DNA of 20,700 bases. Origin: Acetothermia bacterium UBA7521. GTDB lineage: Bacteria; Bipolaricaulota; Bipolaricaulia; Bipolaricaulales; Bipolaricaulaceae. How positions within the stretch are numbered: position 1 is the first letter of the stretch; every line of letters begins with the position of its first letter. The stretch covers positions 1 through 20,700 of the forward strand of contig DLNB01000041.1 in assembly GCA_002479455.1 (NCBI GenBank), read 5' to 3'. The notes below the pieces were generated by a model that saw nothing but the letters and a program-made list of their open reading frames with translations, did not search any database and was not told where the DNA came from. A program made the position numbers and the translations under genes. This document shows, piece after piece, positions 14,426 through 20,700 of the stretch.

Positions 14426-15757
14426 GTGCGGTACGATGTAGCGGTGGTGGGAGCGGGATCTGCAGGGCTGTTCGCGGCCCTCGAACTGGCAGGATCCGGC
14501 CTGTCCACGGTCCTCGTGGACAAGGGCCTCGCCCCGCGCGCGCGGACGAGCAACACCTGTGGAGTCGGCGGGGCAGGGGCGTACTCCGATGGAAAACTCA
14601 ACTTGACTCCCCGCATCGGCGGCGACCCCGAAGCGATCGGGTGCTCGGTGGGTGAGCTCGACGACCTCATCGCCCACGTGGACGAGGTGTTCACCCGCTA
14701 CGGAGCCCCGGCTCAGTACTCCGGAGAGGATCCCGAAGCGCTCGGGGAGCTGAGGAAGTCGGCGGCCCAGGCGGGGGTCGAGTTCATCGCCGGCCGTCAG
14801 CGCCACATCGGCACAGGGCGGATCCGCGAGGTCATCGACGCCATGTACCGCGACCTCGTGAAGCGCGGTGTGAGGTTTGAGCTCGGGGTTGCGGCGGAGA
14901 CGATCCACTATGCGAAGGACCAGTTCACGATCTCCGTGGGCCAGAAGGCGATTGTGGCGGACTCGGTCCTCGTTGCGCCAGGACGGGTCGGCGCGTATTG
15001 GCTGCGCGAGGTGGCCCGCTCGCTCGGGGTCGGGCCGTCGTTCGGGCCCCTCGATGTCGGGGTGCGGGCCGAGTTTCCCGCCGAGCTGTACGACCCCATC
15101 GAGCGGGTGATGTACGACGCCAAGCTCCGCGTGCGAACCCCGACCTACGACGACATGGTGCGCACGTTCTGCACCAATCCGCGCGGGTTCGTCGTCCAGG
15201 AAGACCACGGCGAGTTCGTGCTCGTCAACGGGCACGCCGAGAACGACCGCAAGAGCGGGAACACGAACTTCGCCCTTCTCGTGCACATCGAGCTCACCGA
15301 CCCGGTGGAGGACACCACGGAGTACGGCCGGGCGATTGCCAAGCTGTCAACAACGATCGGCGGCGGGAAACCGATCGTCCAACGAATGAAGGATCTCACC
15401 CAAGGACGGCGGTCTACCGCCGATCGCATCCGCCGCGCTTCGGTTCACCCGACCCTGGAGTCGTTCACTCCCGGTGACCTGTCGATGGCCCTTCCCCACC
15501 GCGTGGTGGTGGATCTCGTGGAGGCGGTGGACGTCTTGGACCGGCTCATTCCCGGGCTCTCTTCCGAGGGGACGCTCCTTTGCGCGCCGGAGATCAAGTT
15601 CTACGACACGCGGTACGCGGTCGGACCGGGGATGGAGACGGCCCTCCCTGGGTTCTACGTCGCCGGCGATGCCTCGGGTCACTCGCGGGGGATCGTGTTC
15701 GCCGCCGTGACCGGCGTCCTCGCTGCACGAAGGATCCGGGAGAAGGCAGCGCGATGA
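14426..15757 (+). CDS. FAD-dependent dehydrogenase, COG2509 type
   Basis: A 443-residue flavoprotein. The N terminus has the dinucleotide-binding VAVVGAGSAGLFAALELA (GxGxxG) followed by an acidic strand end (VLVDKG). A CGVGGAGAYSDGKLNL segment and the C-terminal FYVAGDASGHSRGIVFAA are hallmarks of the COG2509 family of uncharacterised FAD-dependent dehydrogenases, seen in many bacteria and archaea. Substrate and electron acceptor are unknown; no membrane segments are visible, so it is cytoplasmic. GTG at 14426 is the start, six bases after AAGGAG. The stop overlaps the phosphofructokinase start as ATGA, so the two are co-translated. Confidence 0.9.
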   Translation: MRYDVAVVGAGSAGLFAALELAGSGLSTVLVDKGLAPRARTSNTCGVGGAGAYSDGKLNLTPRIGGDPEAIGCSVGELDDLIAHVDEVFTRYGAPAQYSGEDPEALGELRKSAAQAGVEFIAGRQRHIGTGRIREVIDAMYRDLVKRGVRFELGVAAETIHYAKDQFTISVGQKAIVADSVLVAPGRVGAYWLREVARSLGVGPSFGPLDVGVRAEFPAELYDPIERVMYDAKLRVRTPTYDDMVRTFCTNPRGFVVQEDHGEFVLVNGHAENDRKSGNTNFALLVHIELTDPVEDTTEYGRAIAKLSTTIGGGKPIVQRMKDLTQGRRSTADRIRRASVHPTLESFTPGDLSMALPHRVVVDLVEAVDVLDRLIPGLSSEGTLLCAPEIKFYDTRYAVGPGMETALPGFYVAGDASGHSRGIVFAAVTGVLAARRIREKAAR

Positions 15758-16725
15758 AGCGGATCGCAGTCCTCACAAGCGGGGGCGACGCGCCAGGGAT
15801 GAACGCGGCGATCCGCGCCGTGGTCCGCACGGCGATTGGCCAAGGCTGGGAAGTTCTCGGCGTCCGACGCGGCTACGCCGGCCTGTCCTACGGGGAGATG
15901 GTTCCCCTTGGCGCGCGGGACGTGGGGGGGATCCTCCAGCTGGGGGGGACGATCCTTGGGAGCGCCCGCTGTCCGGAGTTCCGCACCGAGCTCGGCCGCC
16001 AGCGAGCCCTCCGCGCCCTTCGCTCCCAAGGGGCTGAAGCCTTGGTTGTGATCGGAGGGAACGGCTCCCAGACCGGCGCCTACGAGTTGTCCCGACTGGG
16101 GTTTCCCGTAGTCGGCGTGGCGTCGACGATCGACAACGACCTCGTCGGCTCGGAGATCACAATCGGCGTGGACACGGCCCTCAACGTGGCTCTGGAGTCG
16201 ATCGATCGACTCAAGACCACCGCCTCGTCCCACGGCCGGGCGTTCCTCGTCGAGGTGATGGGCCGGAACTGCGGGTACCTCGCTCTGATGGCGGGGATCG
16301 CCGGCGGGGCGGAGGCGGTGGTGATCCCCGAGGTGGACACCGATCCCGAGATGTTGGCGCAAGAATTGCACGACGCTTACGAGCGGGGCAAGAGCCACTC
16401 GCTGGTCGTGGTCGCCGAGGGGGCGACGTACAACGCGGCCCGGCTCGCCGAGTACTTCCACGAGAACGAGAAGCGTCTCGGGTTCGAGCTGCGGGTGACG
16501 ATCCTCGGCCACGTGCAGCGGGGCGGGGCGCCGGGTGCGTTCGATCGTCTTCTCGCCACGCGCCTCGGGGCTGCGGCCGTGGAGACCGTTGCCCGAGAAG
16601 AGCATGGCGTGCTTGTGGGCTGGCACCGGGGCGAAGTGGTGACCACGCCCCTCGCCGATGTCGTGGGGAAGGAGAACCCCCTCGACCCAAGACTCCTCGA
16701 ACTGGCCCGAGTCCTCGCTCAATGA
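15754..16725 (+). CDS. pfkA: 6-phosphofructokinase
   Basis: Phosphorylates fructose 6-phosphate to the 1,6-bisphosphate in glycolysis. The 323 residues align by eye with the short bacterial enzymes: TSGGDAPGMN at the N terminus, GSAR with R72, GGNGS at 101-105, STIDNDL with catalytic D127, EVMGRNCGYLAL, and HVQRGGAPGAFDR. Gly at position 104 favours ATP as donor (pyrophosphate enzymes carry Asp there). Position 103, Asp in E. coli, is Asn here. ATG at 15754 overlaps the FAD gene stop; a longer open frame upstream is the shadow of that gene. The ribosome binding site is weak (GAAGGCAGCGCG), consistent with translational coupling. Confidence 0.95.
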   Translation: MKRIAVLTSGGDAPGMNAAIRAVVRTAIGQGWEVLGVRRGYAGLSYGEMVPLGARDVGGILQLGGTILGSARCPEFRTELGRQRALRALRSQGAEALVVIGGNGSQTGAYELSRLGFPVVGVASTIDNDLVGSEITIGVDTALNVALESIDRLKTTASSHGRAFLVEVMGRNCGYLALMAGIAGGAEAVVIPEVDTDPEMLAQELHDAYERGKSHSLVVVAEGATYNAARLAEYFHENEKRLGFELRVTILGHVQRGGAPGAFDRLLATRLGAAAVETVAREEHGVLVGWHRGEVVTTPLADVVGKENPLDPRLLELARVLAQ

Positions 16726-16764
16726 GCGGGTTCGGGGGTTGAGACTGTGGGGAAAGGAGGACGC

Positions 16765-17058
16765 ATGGAGCACGTGGGAAGCCTGCACGAAGAGTCTGCG
16801 CTGAAGGTCAAGATGATCCGAAGTCTGAGGACGGCGGGTGGGCACATCGAAGGCATTCGGCGGATGGTGGAAGAGGACGCGTACTGCGTGGACATCCTCA
16901 AGCAGATCGCTGCCGTGCAGGGTATTCTGGGCCGCTCCGCTCGGGCGCTCGCCGAGTCCCACACCCGGCACTGCGTCCGACACGCGATCGAGGAAGGTCA
17001 CGGCGAGGAGAAGATCGAAGAGCTGTTCGAGGCCCTGAAGTACCTGCGGCACTTCTAG
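16765..17058 (+). CDS. csoR: CsoR-type metal-sensing repressor
   Basis: A 97-residue protein of the CsoR/RcnR/FrmR family, all-alpha repressors that leave DNA on metal or aldehyde binding. Residues C41, H66 and C70 have the same spacing (25 and 4) as the copper ligands of CsoR, in the stretches AYCVDILKQIAAVQG and ESHTRHC, so copper(I) is the likely effector. Start ATG at 16765 lies behind GGAAAGGAGG, a very strong ribosome binding site. The gene is 39 bases after phosphofructokinase in the same direction. No copper ATPase, chaperone or other transporter lies nearby, so its targets are not evident; it may act on its own neighbourhood or at a distance. Confidence 0.92.
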   Translation: MEHVGSLHEESALKVKMIRSLRTAGGHIEGIRRMVEEDAYCVDILKQIAAVQGILGRSARALAESHTRHCVRHAIEEGHGEEKIEELFEALKYLRHF

Positions 17059-17068
17059 AACCCCCATC

Positions 17069-17085
17069 GCGGGCGTCGCCCCCGC
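17069..17085. terminator. Hairpin after csoR
   Basis: GCGGG (17069-17073) pairs with CCCGC (17081-17085) around a seven-base loop, ten bases after the csoR stop. A perfect 11-base palindrome, CCGGATTCCGG, follows at 17091-17101. No T-tract is present. It could end the upstream transcript before the asparagine-synthetase-like gene; the palindrome could be a protein site. Confidence 0.3.
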
Positions 17086-17245
17086 ATTCGCCGGATTCCG
17101 GTCTGCTGTAGCCGTCTTTCCAACTGCACTTCCGAGATCGCGGCCTTCCCACTGCGCCTTGAACACGGCTACACATTCCTGTACGGTGATGGAGTCCGGG
17201 GCGTGCTCCGGGGAGGGGAGTGAAGAGACATACTGTGGTTCGCGG

Positions 17246-18697
17246 GTGCAGGGAGGACGATCCCCGATAGCGGGTATCGTAGGCATCGCTGAAGCCGGGC
17301 GACAGGGTCAGGTTGCCGCGATGATGCAGAGGATCATGCATCGCGGAGGTGATCACGTGAAGACGATCATCCGCCCCAACCTGACGATGCAGGCCTCATG
17401 GTCCGATGCCGAGACACGTCTCACGTCCAGCCACCTTCAGCAGAACGTGGCGTGGGATGGCGTTCCTGTGCGGAACCCCATTCCCGAAGCTCTGGGGGGC
17501 TGGACCCAGCCGTGCGCATTGGCAGCGACCACCGGCCACGGGTTGTTCCTGGCCCGGGGGCCGCTGGGCGTGAGGCCGCTCTACTACGGCCAAACCGCGG
17601 GCGGTGCCCTTGCCTTCGCCTCCGAGGTCAAGGCCCTTCTCGCCGCCACCGGGGACGTGAACGAGTTTCCACCCGGCACGTGGTACACCCCGCGCGACGG
17701 GTTCCACCGCTACGCCGAGGTGGAGAGCGGGAGGCTGCCCGGCAGCGACCCTGAGCGCATCGCGCTCGAATTGCGCCACAGGCTGGACCAGGCTGTGGCC
17801 CGCTGCATCGGGGGCGACGAGATGGGCACGTGGCTCTCTGGCGGGGTGGACTCCTCCGTCATCGCCACCGTGGCGCGGCCGCACGTAAGAACCCTCTACT
17901 CCTTCGTCAGCGGGGTGAAGGGAGCGCCCGACCTTGCGTACGGCGAGCAGATGGCCTCGTTCCTGGGAACGACCCATCACAGCCTCGTCGCCACTCGCCA
18001 GGACCTGATAGCCGCGTTGCCCGAGGTCATCTACCACCTCGAGTCGTTCGACGCGCTGCTCGTGCGCTCATCGGTGGTCAATTACCTCACCGCCCAGCTC
18101 GCCTCCGACTTCGTGGGCGCGGTCCTCTCGGGCGAAGGTGGTGACGAGTTGTTCGCGGGGTACGACTACATCAAGCAGGTCCCCCCGAGCGCGATCCCCG
18201 CAGAGCTGGAGGACATCGTGATGCGCCTCCACAACACCGCCCTCCAGCGCGTGGATCGGTGCGCCTATGCCCACGGGTTGGTTCCCCACGTCCCGTTTGC
18301 CGATCTGGACGTTGTTCGGTATGCGCTGAGCATCCCCGCGGAGTACAAGATCTACCGCCAGGGCGGAACCCCGATCGAGAAGTGGATCCTCCGTCGGGCG
18401 TTCCAGGGGCTGCTTCCCGACGCCGTGCTGTGGCGGCCGAAGGCCAAGTTCTGGCAGGGCGCGGGGGTGGAGGCGCTCCTTGCCGAGCACGCCGCGGCGT
18501 CCGTCACGGACGCGGACTTCCGGCGCGAGCGCGTGCTTCCCAACGGGTGGCAGCTTCACAGTAAGGAAGAACTCTTCTACTACCGCATCTTCCGCGAGCA
18601 GTTCGGCGAGATTCTCAACCTCGACTGGATGGGACGCACGAAGCGAGCGCCCGAGAGGAACCAGGGCAGTCCAGAGGTCGCGTCCAGAACACCCTGA
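17246..18697 (+). CDS. Asparagine-synthetase-like protein with inactive glutaminase domain
   Basis: The C-terminal synthetase half is intact: WLSGGVDSSVIATVA (PP-loop, S198-S204), LSGEGGDELFAGYDY, RVDRCAYAHGLVPHVPFAD and RRAFQGLLPD. It should activate a carboxylate as the acyl-adenylate. The N-terminal class II glutaminase domain keeps GPLGVRPLYYG and FASEVKALL, but the nucleophile is lost (MCGI is replaced by IAGI, Ala9), RGPD reads RGGD, and the NGE motif is replaced by AWDGVPVRN. It therefore probably uses ammonia, or another amine as beta-lactam synthetase-like enzymes do. The start is unclear: GTG at 17246 gives 483 residues, in-frame TTG, GTG and ATG lie further up (17159-17189), all without ribosome binding sites. 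GGGAGG at 17251 stands ten bases before an ATA codon exactly at the domain start. Confidence 0.83.
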   Translation: MQGGRSPIAGIVGIAEAGRQGQVAAMMQRIMHRGGDHVKTIIRPNLTMQASWSDAETRLTSSHLQQNVAWDGVPVRNPIPEALGGWTQPCALAATTGHGLFLARGPLGVRPLYYGQTAGGALAFASEVKALLAATGDVNEFPPGTWYTPRDGFHRYAEVESGRLPGSDPERIALELRHRLDQAVARCIGGDEMGTWLSGGVDSSVIATVARPHVRTLYSFVSGVKGAPDLAYGEQMASFLGTTHHSLVATRQDLIAALPEVIYHLESFDALLVRSSVVNYLTAQLASDFVGAVLSGEGGDELFAGYDYIKQVPPSAIPAELEDIVMRLHNTALQRVDRCAYAHGLVPHVPFADLDVVRYALSIPAEYKIYRQGGTPIEKWILRRAFQGLLPDAVLWRPKAKFWQGAGVEALLAEHAAASVTDADFRRERVLPNGWQLHSKEELFYYRIFREQFGEILNLDWMGRTKRAPERNQGSPEVASRTP

Positions 18698-18774
18698 CGG
18701 TGGGAGCATCCCGGTCTCGCACAAGGGGTGATTCGCGTTCCCGAACACCGACAACCGGGTAAGCTCGGTGCGGG

Positions 18775-19197
18775 ATGCGACGGCGGGCGTTCGTGTACAT
18801 CACACGGGAGATCCCCGAGGGGCGGCAGCTCCTCGTGTTCACCCACCGCGTGCCCGAGGCCCCAGACGTCCAAGTGCCGGGCGGCACAATCGAGCCAGAC
18901 GAAACCCCGATCGAGGGCGCGCTACGCGAAGCCCATGAGGAGACCGGACTCTCCCGGTTCGGCGCGCCCCGCCTCCTCGCCGAGGAAGTGTGGCACGGCC
19001 CCGACGAGACGGTGCAGTGCTACTTCGTCCACCTCCCCCTCGCTGAGGTCGCGCCCGACTCCTGGGAGCACGTGGTCTCCGCCGGCGAGCTCGACCAGGG
19101 CCTGGTGTTCGACCTCTCCTGGGCCACCCTGCCTGCCACGAACGGCCTCTGGCCGCACATGGCGAAGCACGTGCCCCTCCTCCTGCCGGAAGACTGA
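18775..19197 (+). CDS. Nudix hydrolase
   Basis: Nudix enzymes cleave a nucleoside diphosphate linked to another moiety. The complete Nudix box lies at 37-59: G37, E43, R51-E52, E55-E56, G58-L59 (VPGGTIEPDET, then REAHEETGL). The 140-residue length is one domain. Substrate cannot be read; the final third (SWEHVVSAGELDQGLVFDLSW) resembles small Nudix proteins of unassigned specificity. ATG at 18775 has no strong ribosome binding site. It lies 77 bases after the asparagine-synthetase-like gene and may share its transcript. Confidence 0.9.
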   Translation: MRRRAFVYITREIPEGRQLLVFTHRVPEAPDVQVPGGTIEPDETPIEGALREAHEETGLSRFGAPRLLAEEVWHGPDETVQCYFVHLPLAEVAPDSWEHVVSAGELDQGLVFDLSWATLPATNGLWPHMAKHVPLLLPED

Positions 19198-19252
19198 CGC
19201 CGGTGGCTGAGGATCTCCGGTGGAACGCCACAGCACCGTCTACAGATCGGGT

Positions 19253-19271
19253 TCGCCTCCCAACCAGGCGA
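19253..19271. terminator. Hairpin between converging genes
   Basis: TCGCCT (19253-19258) pairs exactly with AGGCGA (19266-19271) around a seven-base loop. It lies in the 119-base gap between the Nudix gene and the convergent coiled-coil gene and could serve either. It is short and lacks a T-tract. Confidence 0.3.
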
Positions 19272-19316
19272 CAGCGGTCCAGCACGGTGATTGGGGCCCG
19301 TACACCGAGCCCAGGA

Positions 19317-20414
19317 TCAGTCCCTGCGGGCCTTGTCCGCTGCCCTTCCTTCGGCGGCCTGCCCCCCTGCCCCCAGCAGCCGGGCCACCGACGCACCCTC
19401 CACTGCCTTCTCGGCGATCGCGTTGACTTGCTTGCGGGCCTCGCGCAGCTCGGCGGCCTGGTCAGCGAGCTTCTTCTCGAGCGATTGGTTGGCCGCCTGG
19501 AGGTGGGCGATCGTCTGCTCCAGAGACCTCTTCTCCCAGTCGCGCTCGACCTGGGCGAGCGACGCGCGGTGCTCCAACTCCTCGATCGCCCGAGCCCGCG
19601 CTTCCTCCTGCGCCTCCCGCACCGCTTGCGCCAGCCGCTCGGGGAATGCGGCTACCTCGGCCGCCATACGGGACATCTCTACTTCCCGGGCGCGGAGGGC
19701 GGCCTCTCGTTTCGCCAGTTCTTCCTCCTGCTCCTCCTTGCGCTGGCGCAGTTCCTTCTCCAGCGCCGCGATGCGATCGGCGTGTTCTGCCTCCTCCAGC
19801 CGTCGGCTCCGCTCTCGCTTGTACTGGTAATCGGCTTCTTCCCGTTCTCGTTCGCGGGCGGTCTCCTCCACCTCTCTCTCCCAGCGGGCGCGCTGCTCGG
19901 CCATCTCGTGCTCCAAGTGGGCCCGGCGCTCGGCGTGGGCCCGCTCCAGTTCATCGCTCCTCCTGGCGAAGGCCTCCTCCAACTCCAGAGTCTGGCTGGC
20001 GAACTCGTTCTCCAGCCGAGCCCTCTCCTGTCCGTACGCGGAACCCAACTTGGCCATGATGTCGGCGGCGTGCTCGATCTGATGGAGCTCCCTGAGCTTG
20101 CCCTCTTGGAGAGCCACGGCTCGGTTCAGGCGCTCGAGCTTCTCCGCTTGCTGCGTCATCTGGTCGGCGAGGTCGTTGAGCGTAGTTCCAACCAGCGCTC
20201 GAAGCCGACCTGCTCCCTCAAGGACCGAGTCCACGGTCGCTGCGAGGCCCACCTCCAAGGCCTCGCGGTCCTTGTCGCGTTCGCTCTCCCCGGCACGGCT
20301 CTGGGCCTCCTCCTTTGCCGTCACTTCCCGGTTAAACAGATCGAGAAGGCGGTTGTACTCCTCGATCAGCTCCTTCTTGGTCATCGTCTCTCGGACTGCC
20401 TTAGGGTCTGCCAT
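19317..20414 (-). CDS. Long coiled-coil protein, function unknown
   Basis: I do not recognise a named family. The 365 residues start MADPKAVRETMTKKELIEEY. Residues about 50-120 form a non-charged helical part (VGLAATVDSVLEGAGRLRAL, LNDLADQMTQQAEKLERL). From about 127 to 340 the chain is almost wholly Glu, Arg, Lys, Ala and Gln with heptad-like leucines, that is, a long charged coiled coil, broken near VAAFPERL. There is no signal peptide or membrane helix, so it is probably cytoplasmic and oligomeric, perhaps a scaffold or filament. ATG at 20414 is preferred because GAGGGAAC precedes it; an in-frame ATG at 20441 would overlap less well with that site. The gene runs towards the Nudix gene and lies downstream of an ABC exporter gene. 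Confidence 0.85.
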   Translation of the reverse strand: MADPKAVRETMTKKELIEEYNRLLDLFNREVTAKEEAQSRAGESERDKDREALEVGLAATVDSVLEGAGRLRALVGTTLNDLADQMTQQAEKLERLNRAVALQEGKLRELHQIEHAADIMAKLGSAYGQERARLENEFASQTLELEEAFARRSDELERAHAERRAHLEHEMAEQRARWEREVEETAREREREEADYQYKRERSRRLEEAEHADRIAALEKELRQRKEEQEEELAKREAALRAREVEMSRMAAEVAAFPERLAQAVREAQEEARARAIEELEHRASLAQVERDWEKRSLEQTIAHLQAANQSLEKKLADQAAELREARKQVNAIAEKAVEGASVARLLGAGGQAAEGRAADKARRD

Positions 20415-20478
20415 GTTCCCTCCCTCATTCGCGGCGCCCACGCCCGAAGCTCACTCATCTGTCGCGTGGGCTGTTCCG

Positions 20479-20484
20479 AGTATA
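20479..20484 (-). promoter_or_regulatory. Possible -10 box for the coiled-coil gene
   Basis: TATACT, five of six matches to the -10 consensus, lies on the minus strand about 65 bases before the ATG at 20414. It is part of the palindrome GTATAC (20480-20485). No recognisable -35 box stands 16-18 bases upstream, so this is a weak call. Confidence 0.3.
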
Positions 20485-20514
20485 CGCTTCGCGCGCCGTC
20501 CGCTCGCCGCCCGC

Positions 20515-20537
20515 GGAGGTCCCCACAAGGGGGCTCC
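20515..20537. terminator. Hairpin after the ABC exporter gene
   Basis: On the minus strand GGAG and CCCC pair with GGGG and CCTCC around a TTGT loop, with a small internal bulge: two four-base-pair stems. It begins nine bases after the ABC gene stop. No T-tract follows. It likely separates the exporter transcript from the coiled-coil gene. Confidence 0.45.
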
Positions 20538-20545
20538 GACGCGGA

Positions 20546-20700
20546 TCATGCCAGTGGAGGTGCTCCGCCGCCTGGCGAGAGGGCAACTGCTGTCCGCCGG
20601 AACTGGCTCGTGTACAGGCGCCCGTAGAACCCCTGCGCGGCGAGGAGCTCGTCGTGCGTACCCCGCTCCACGATCCGCCCGCCGTCAATCACGATCACCT
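20546..20700 (-). CDS. ABC exporter ATP-binding domain, C-terminal end
   Basis: The last 50 codons of a gene entering from the right edge. The translation VIVIDGGRIVERGTHDELLA, then QGFYGRLYTSQF, is the characteristic end of the nucleotide-binding domain of MsbA/MdlB-type half-exporters: the beta strand after the Walker B region, the G.I.E.GTH.EL turn, and the YxxLY.SQF tail. The terminal extension (RRTAVALSPGGGAPPLA) is short and variable in the family. The transported substrate is unknown because the membrane domain lies outside. Stop TGA occupies 20546-20548. Confidence 0.85.
   Translation of the reverse strand, partial: VIVIDGGRIVERGTHDELLAAQGFYGRLYTSQFRRTAVALSPGGGAPPLA

Noticed and set aside
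14363..15286. 307-residue minus-strand open frame opposite the FAD gene
   Set aside because: The plus-strand protein has clear flavin-binding motifs throughout; this one has none.
15679..17286. 535-residue minus-strand open frame opposite pfkA and csoR
   Set aside because: Both plus-strand genes are certain; the translation is His/Arg/Pro-rich shadow sequence crossing an intergenic region.
19203..20627. 474-residue Leu-rich plus-strand frame that mimics a membrane protein
   Set aside because: It is the complement of Glu/Arg/Lys coiled-coil codons, which read as Leu/Ser/Phe on the other strand; no ribosome binding site and it crosses three gene boundaries.
20549..20688. Minus-strand frame of 77 residues at the right edge
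   Set aside because: A different frame on the same strand gives the unmistakable C terminus of an ABC exporter.
1..20700. tRNA, rRNA, CRISPR arrays, transposases, phage genes
   Set aside because: No cloverleaf with CCA-like end, no conserved rRNA stretch, no regularly spaced repeats and no transposase or phage motif was seen on reading; a covariance-model scan was not possible.

Overview
The window looks like a chromosomal segment of a G+C-rich, deep-branching and probably thermophilic bacterium. Pointers are RNase Y next to SpoVS, a short NusA lacking C-terminal repeats, a peroxiredoxin-nitroreductase fusion of a type I recall from Thermotogota, a homologue of the cyclic 2,3-diphosphoglycerate synthetases of thermophilic methanogens, and a secreted protein with an outer-membrane-barrel look. 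Candidate groups such as Bipolaricaulota (Acetothermia), Thermotogota or Thermus relatives fit; this placement is inference, since no rRNA is present. I see no tRNA, rRNA, CRISPR array, insertion sequence or phage gene.

Layout. (1) Bases 1-6280, minus strand: a compact run reading rimP, nusA, an RND/MMPL exporter, rny (RNase Y), spoVS, and the start of an AtpZ/AtpI-like gene leaving the window. Junctions overlap or are under 30 bases, and a TATAAT promoter lies directly before rimP. The run joins ribosome maturation, transcription elongation and mRNA decay. (2) Bases 6325-7657: an RluA/RluD-type pseudouridine synthase (plus) and a CDP-alcohol phosphatidyltransferase (minus), whose coding ends overlap tail to tail by 89 bases. 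(3) Bases 7751-11720, plus strand: the cDPG synthetase-like P-loop protein, two hairpins, the barrel-like secreted protein, then a promoter and a two-gene redox unit (peroxiredoxin-nitroreductase fusion, stand-alone nitroreductase). (4) Bases 11808-14340, minus strand: rsmD-like methyltransferase, surE, threonine synthase. (5) Bases 14426-19197, plus strand: FAD protein of the COG2509 type, phosphofructokinase (ATGA overlap), a CsoR-type copper sensor, an asparagine-synthetase-like protein with a ruined glutaminase site, and a Nudix hydrolase. (6) Bases 19317-20700, minus strand: a long coiled-coil protein downstream of the C-terminal end of an ABC exporter entering from the right.

Most genes are housekeeping. 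The unusual points are altered catalytic residues in recognisable families (RsmD-like GAPY instead of DPPY; asparagine-synthetase-like protein without the nucleophilic Cys; peroxiredoxin without resolving Cys or the active-site Thr), a probably leaderless rimP message, a nine-C coding tract inside the threonine synthase zinc ribbon, and the 89-base convergent gene overlap. I found no clear, complete undescribed multi-gene system; the redox pair and the CsoR/asparagine-synthetase-like neighbourhood are the best leads.
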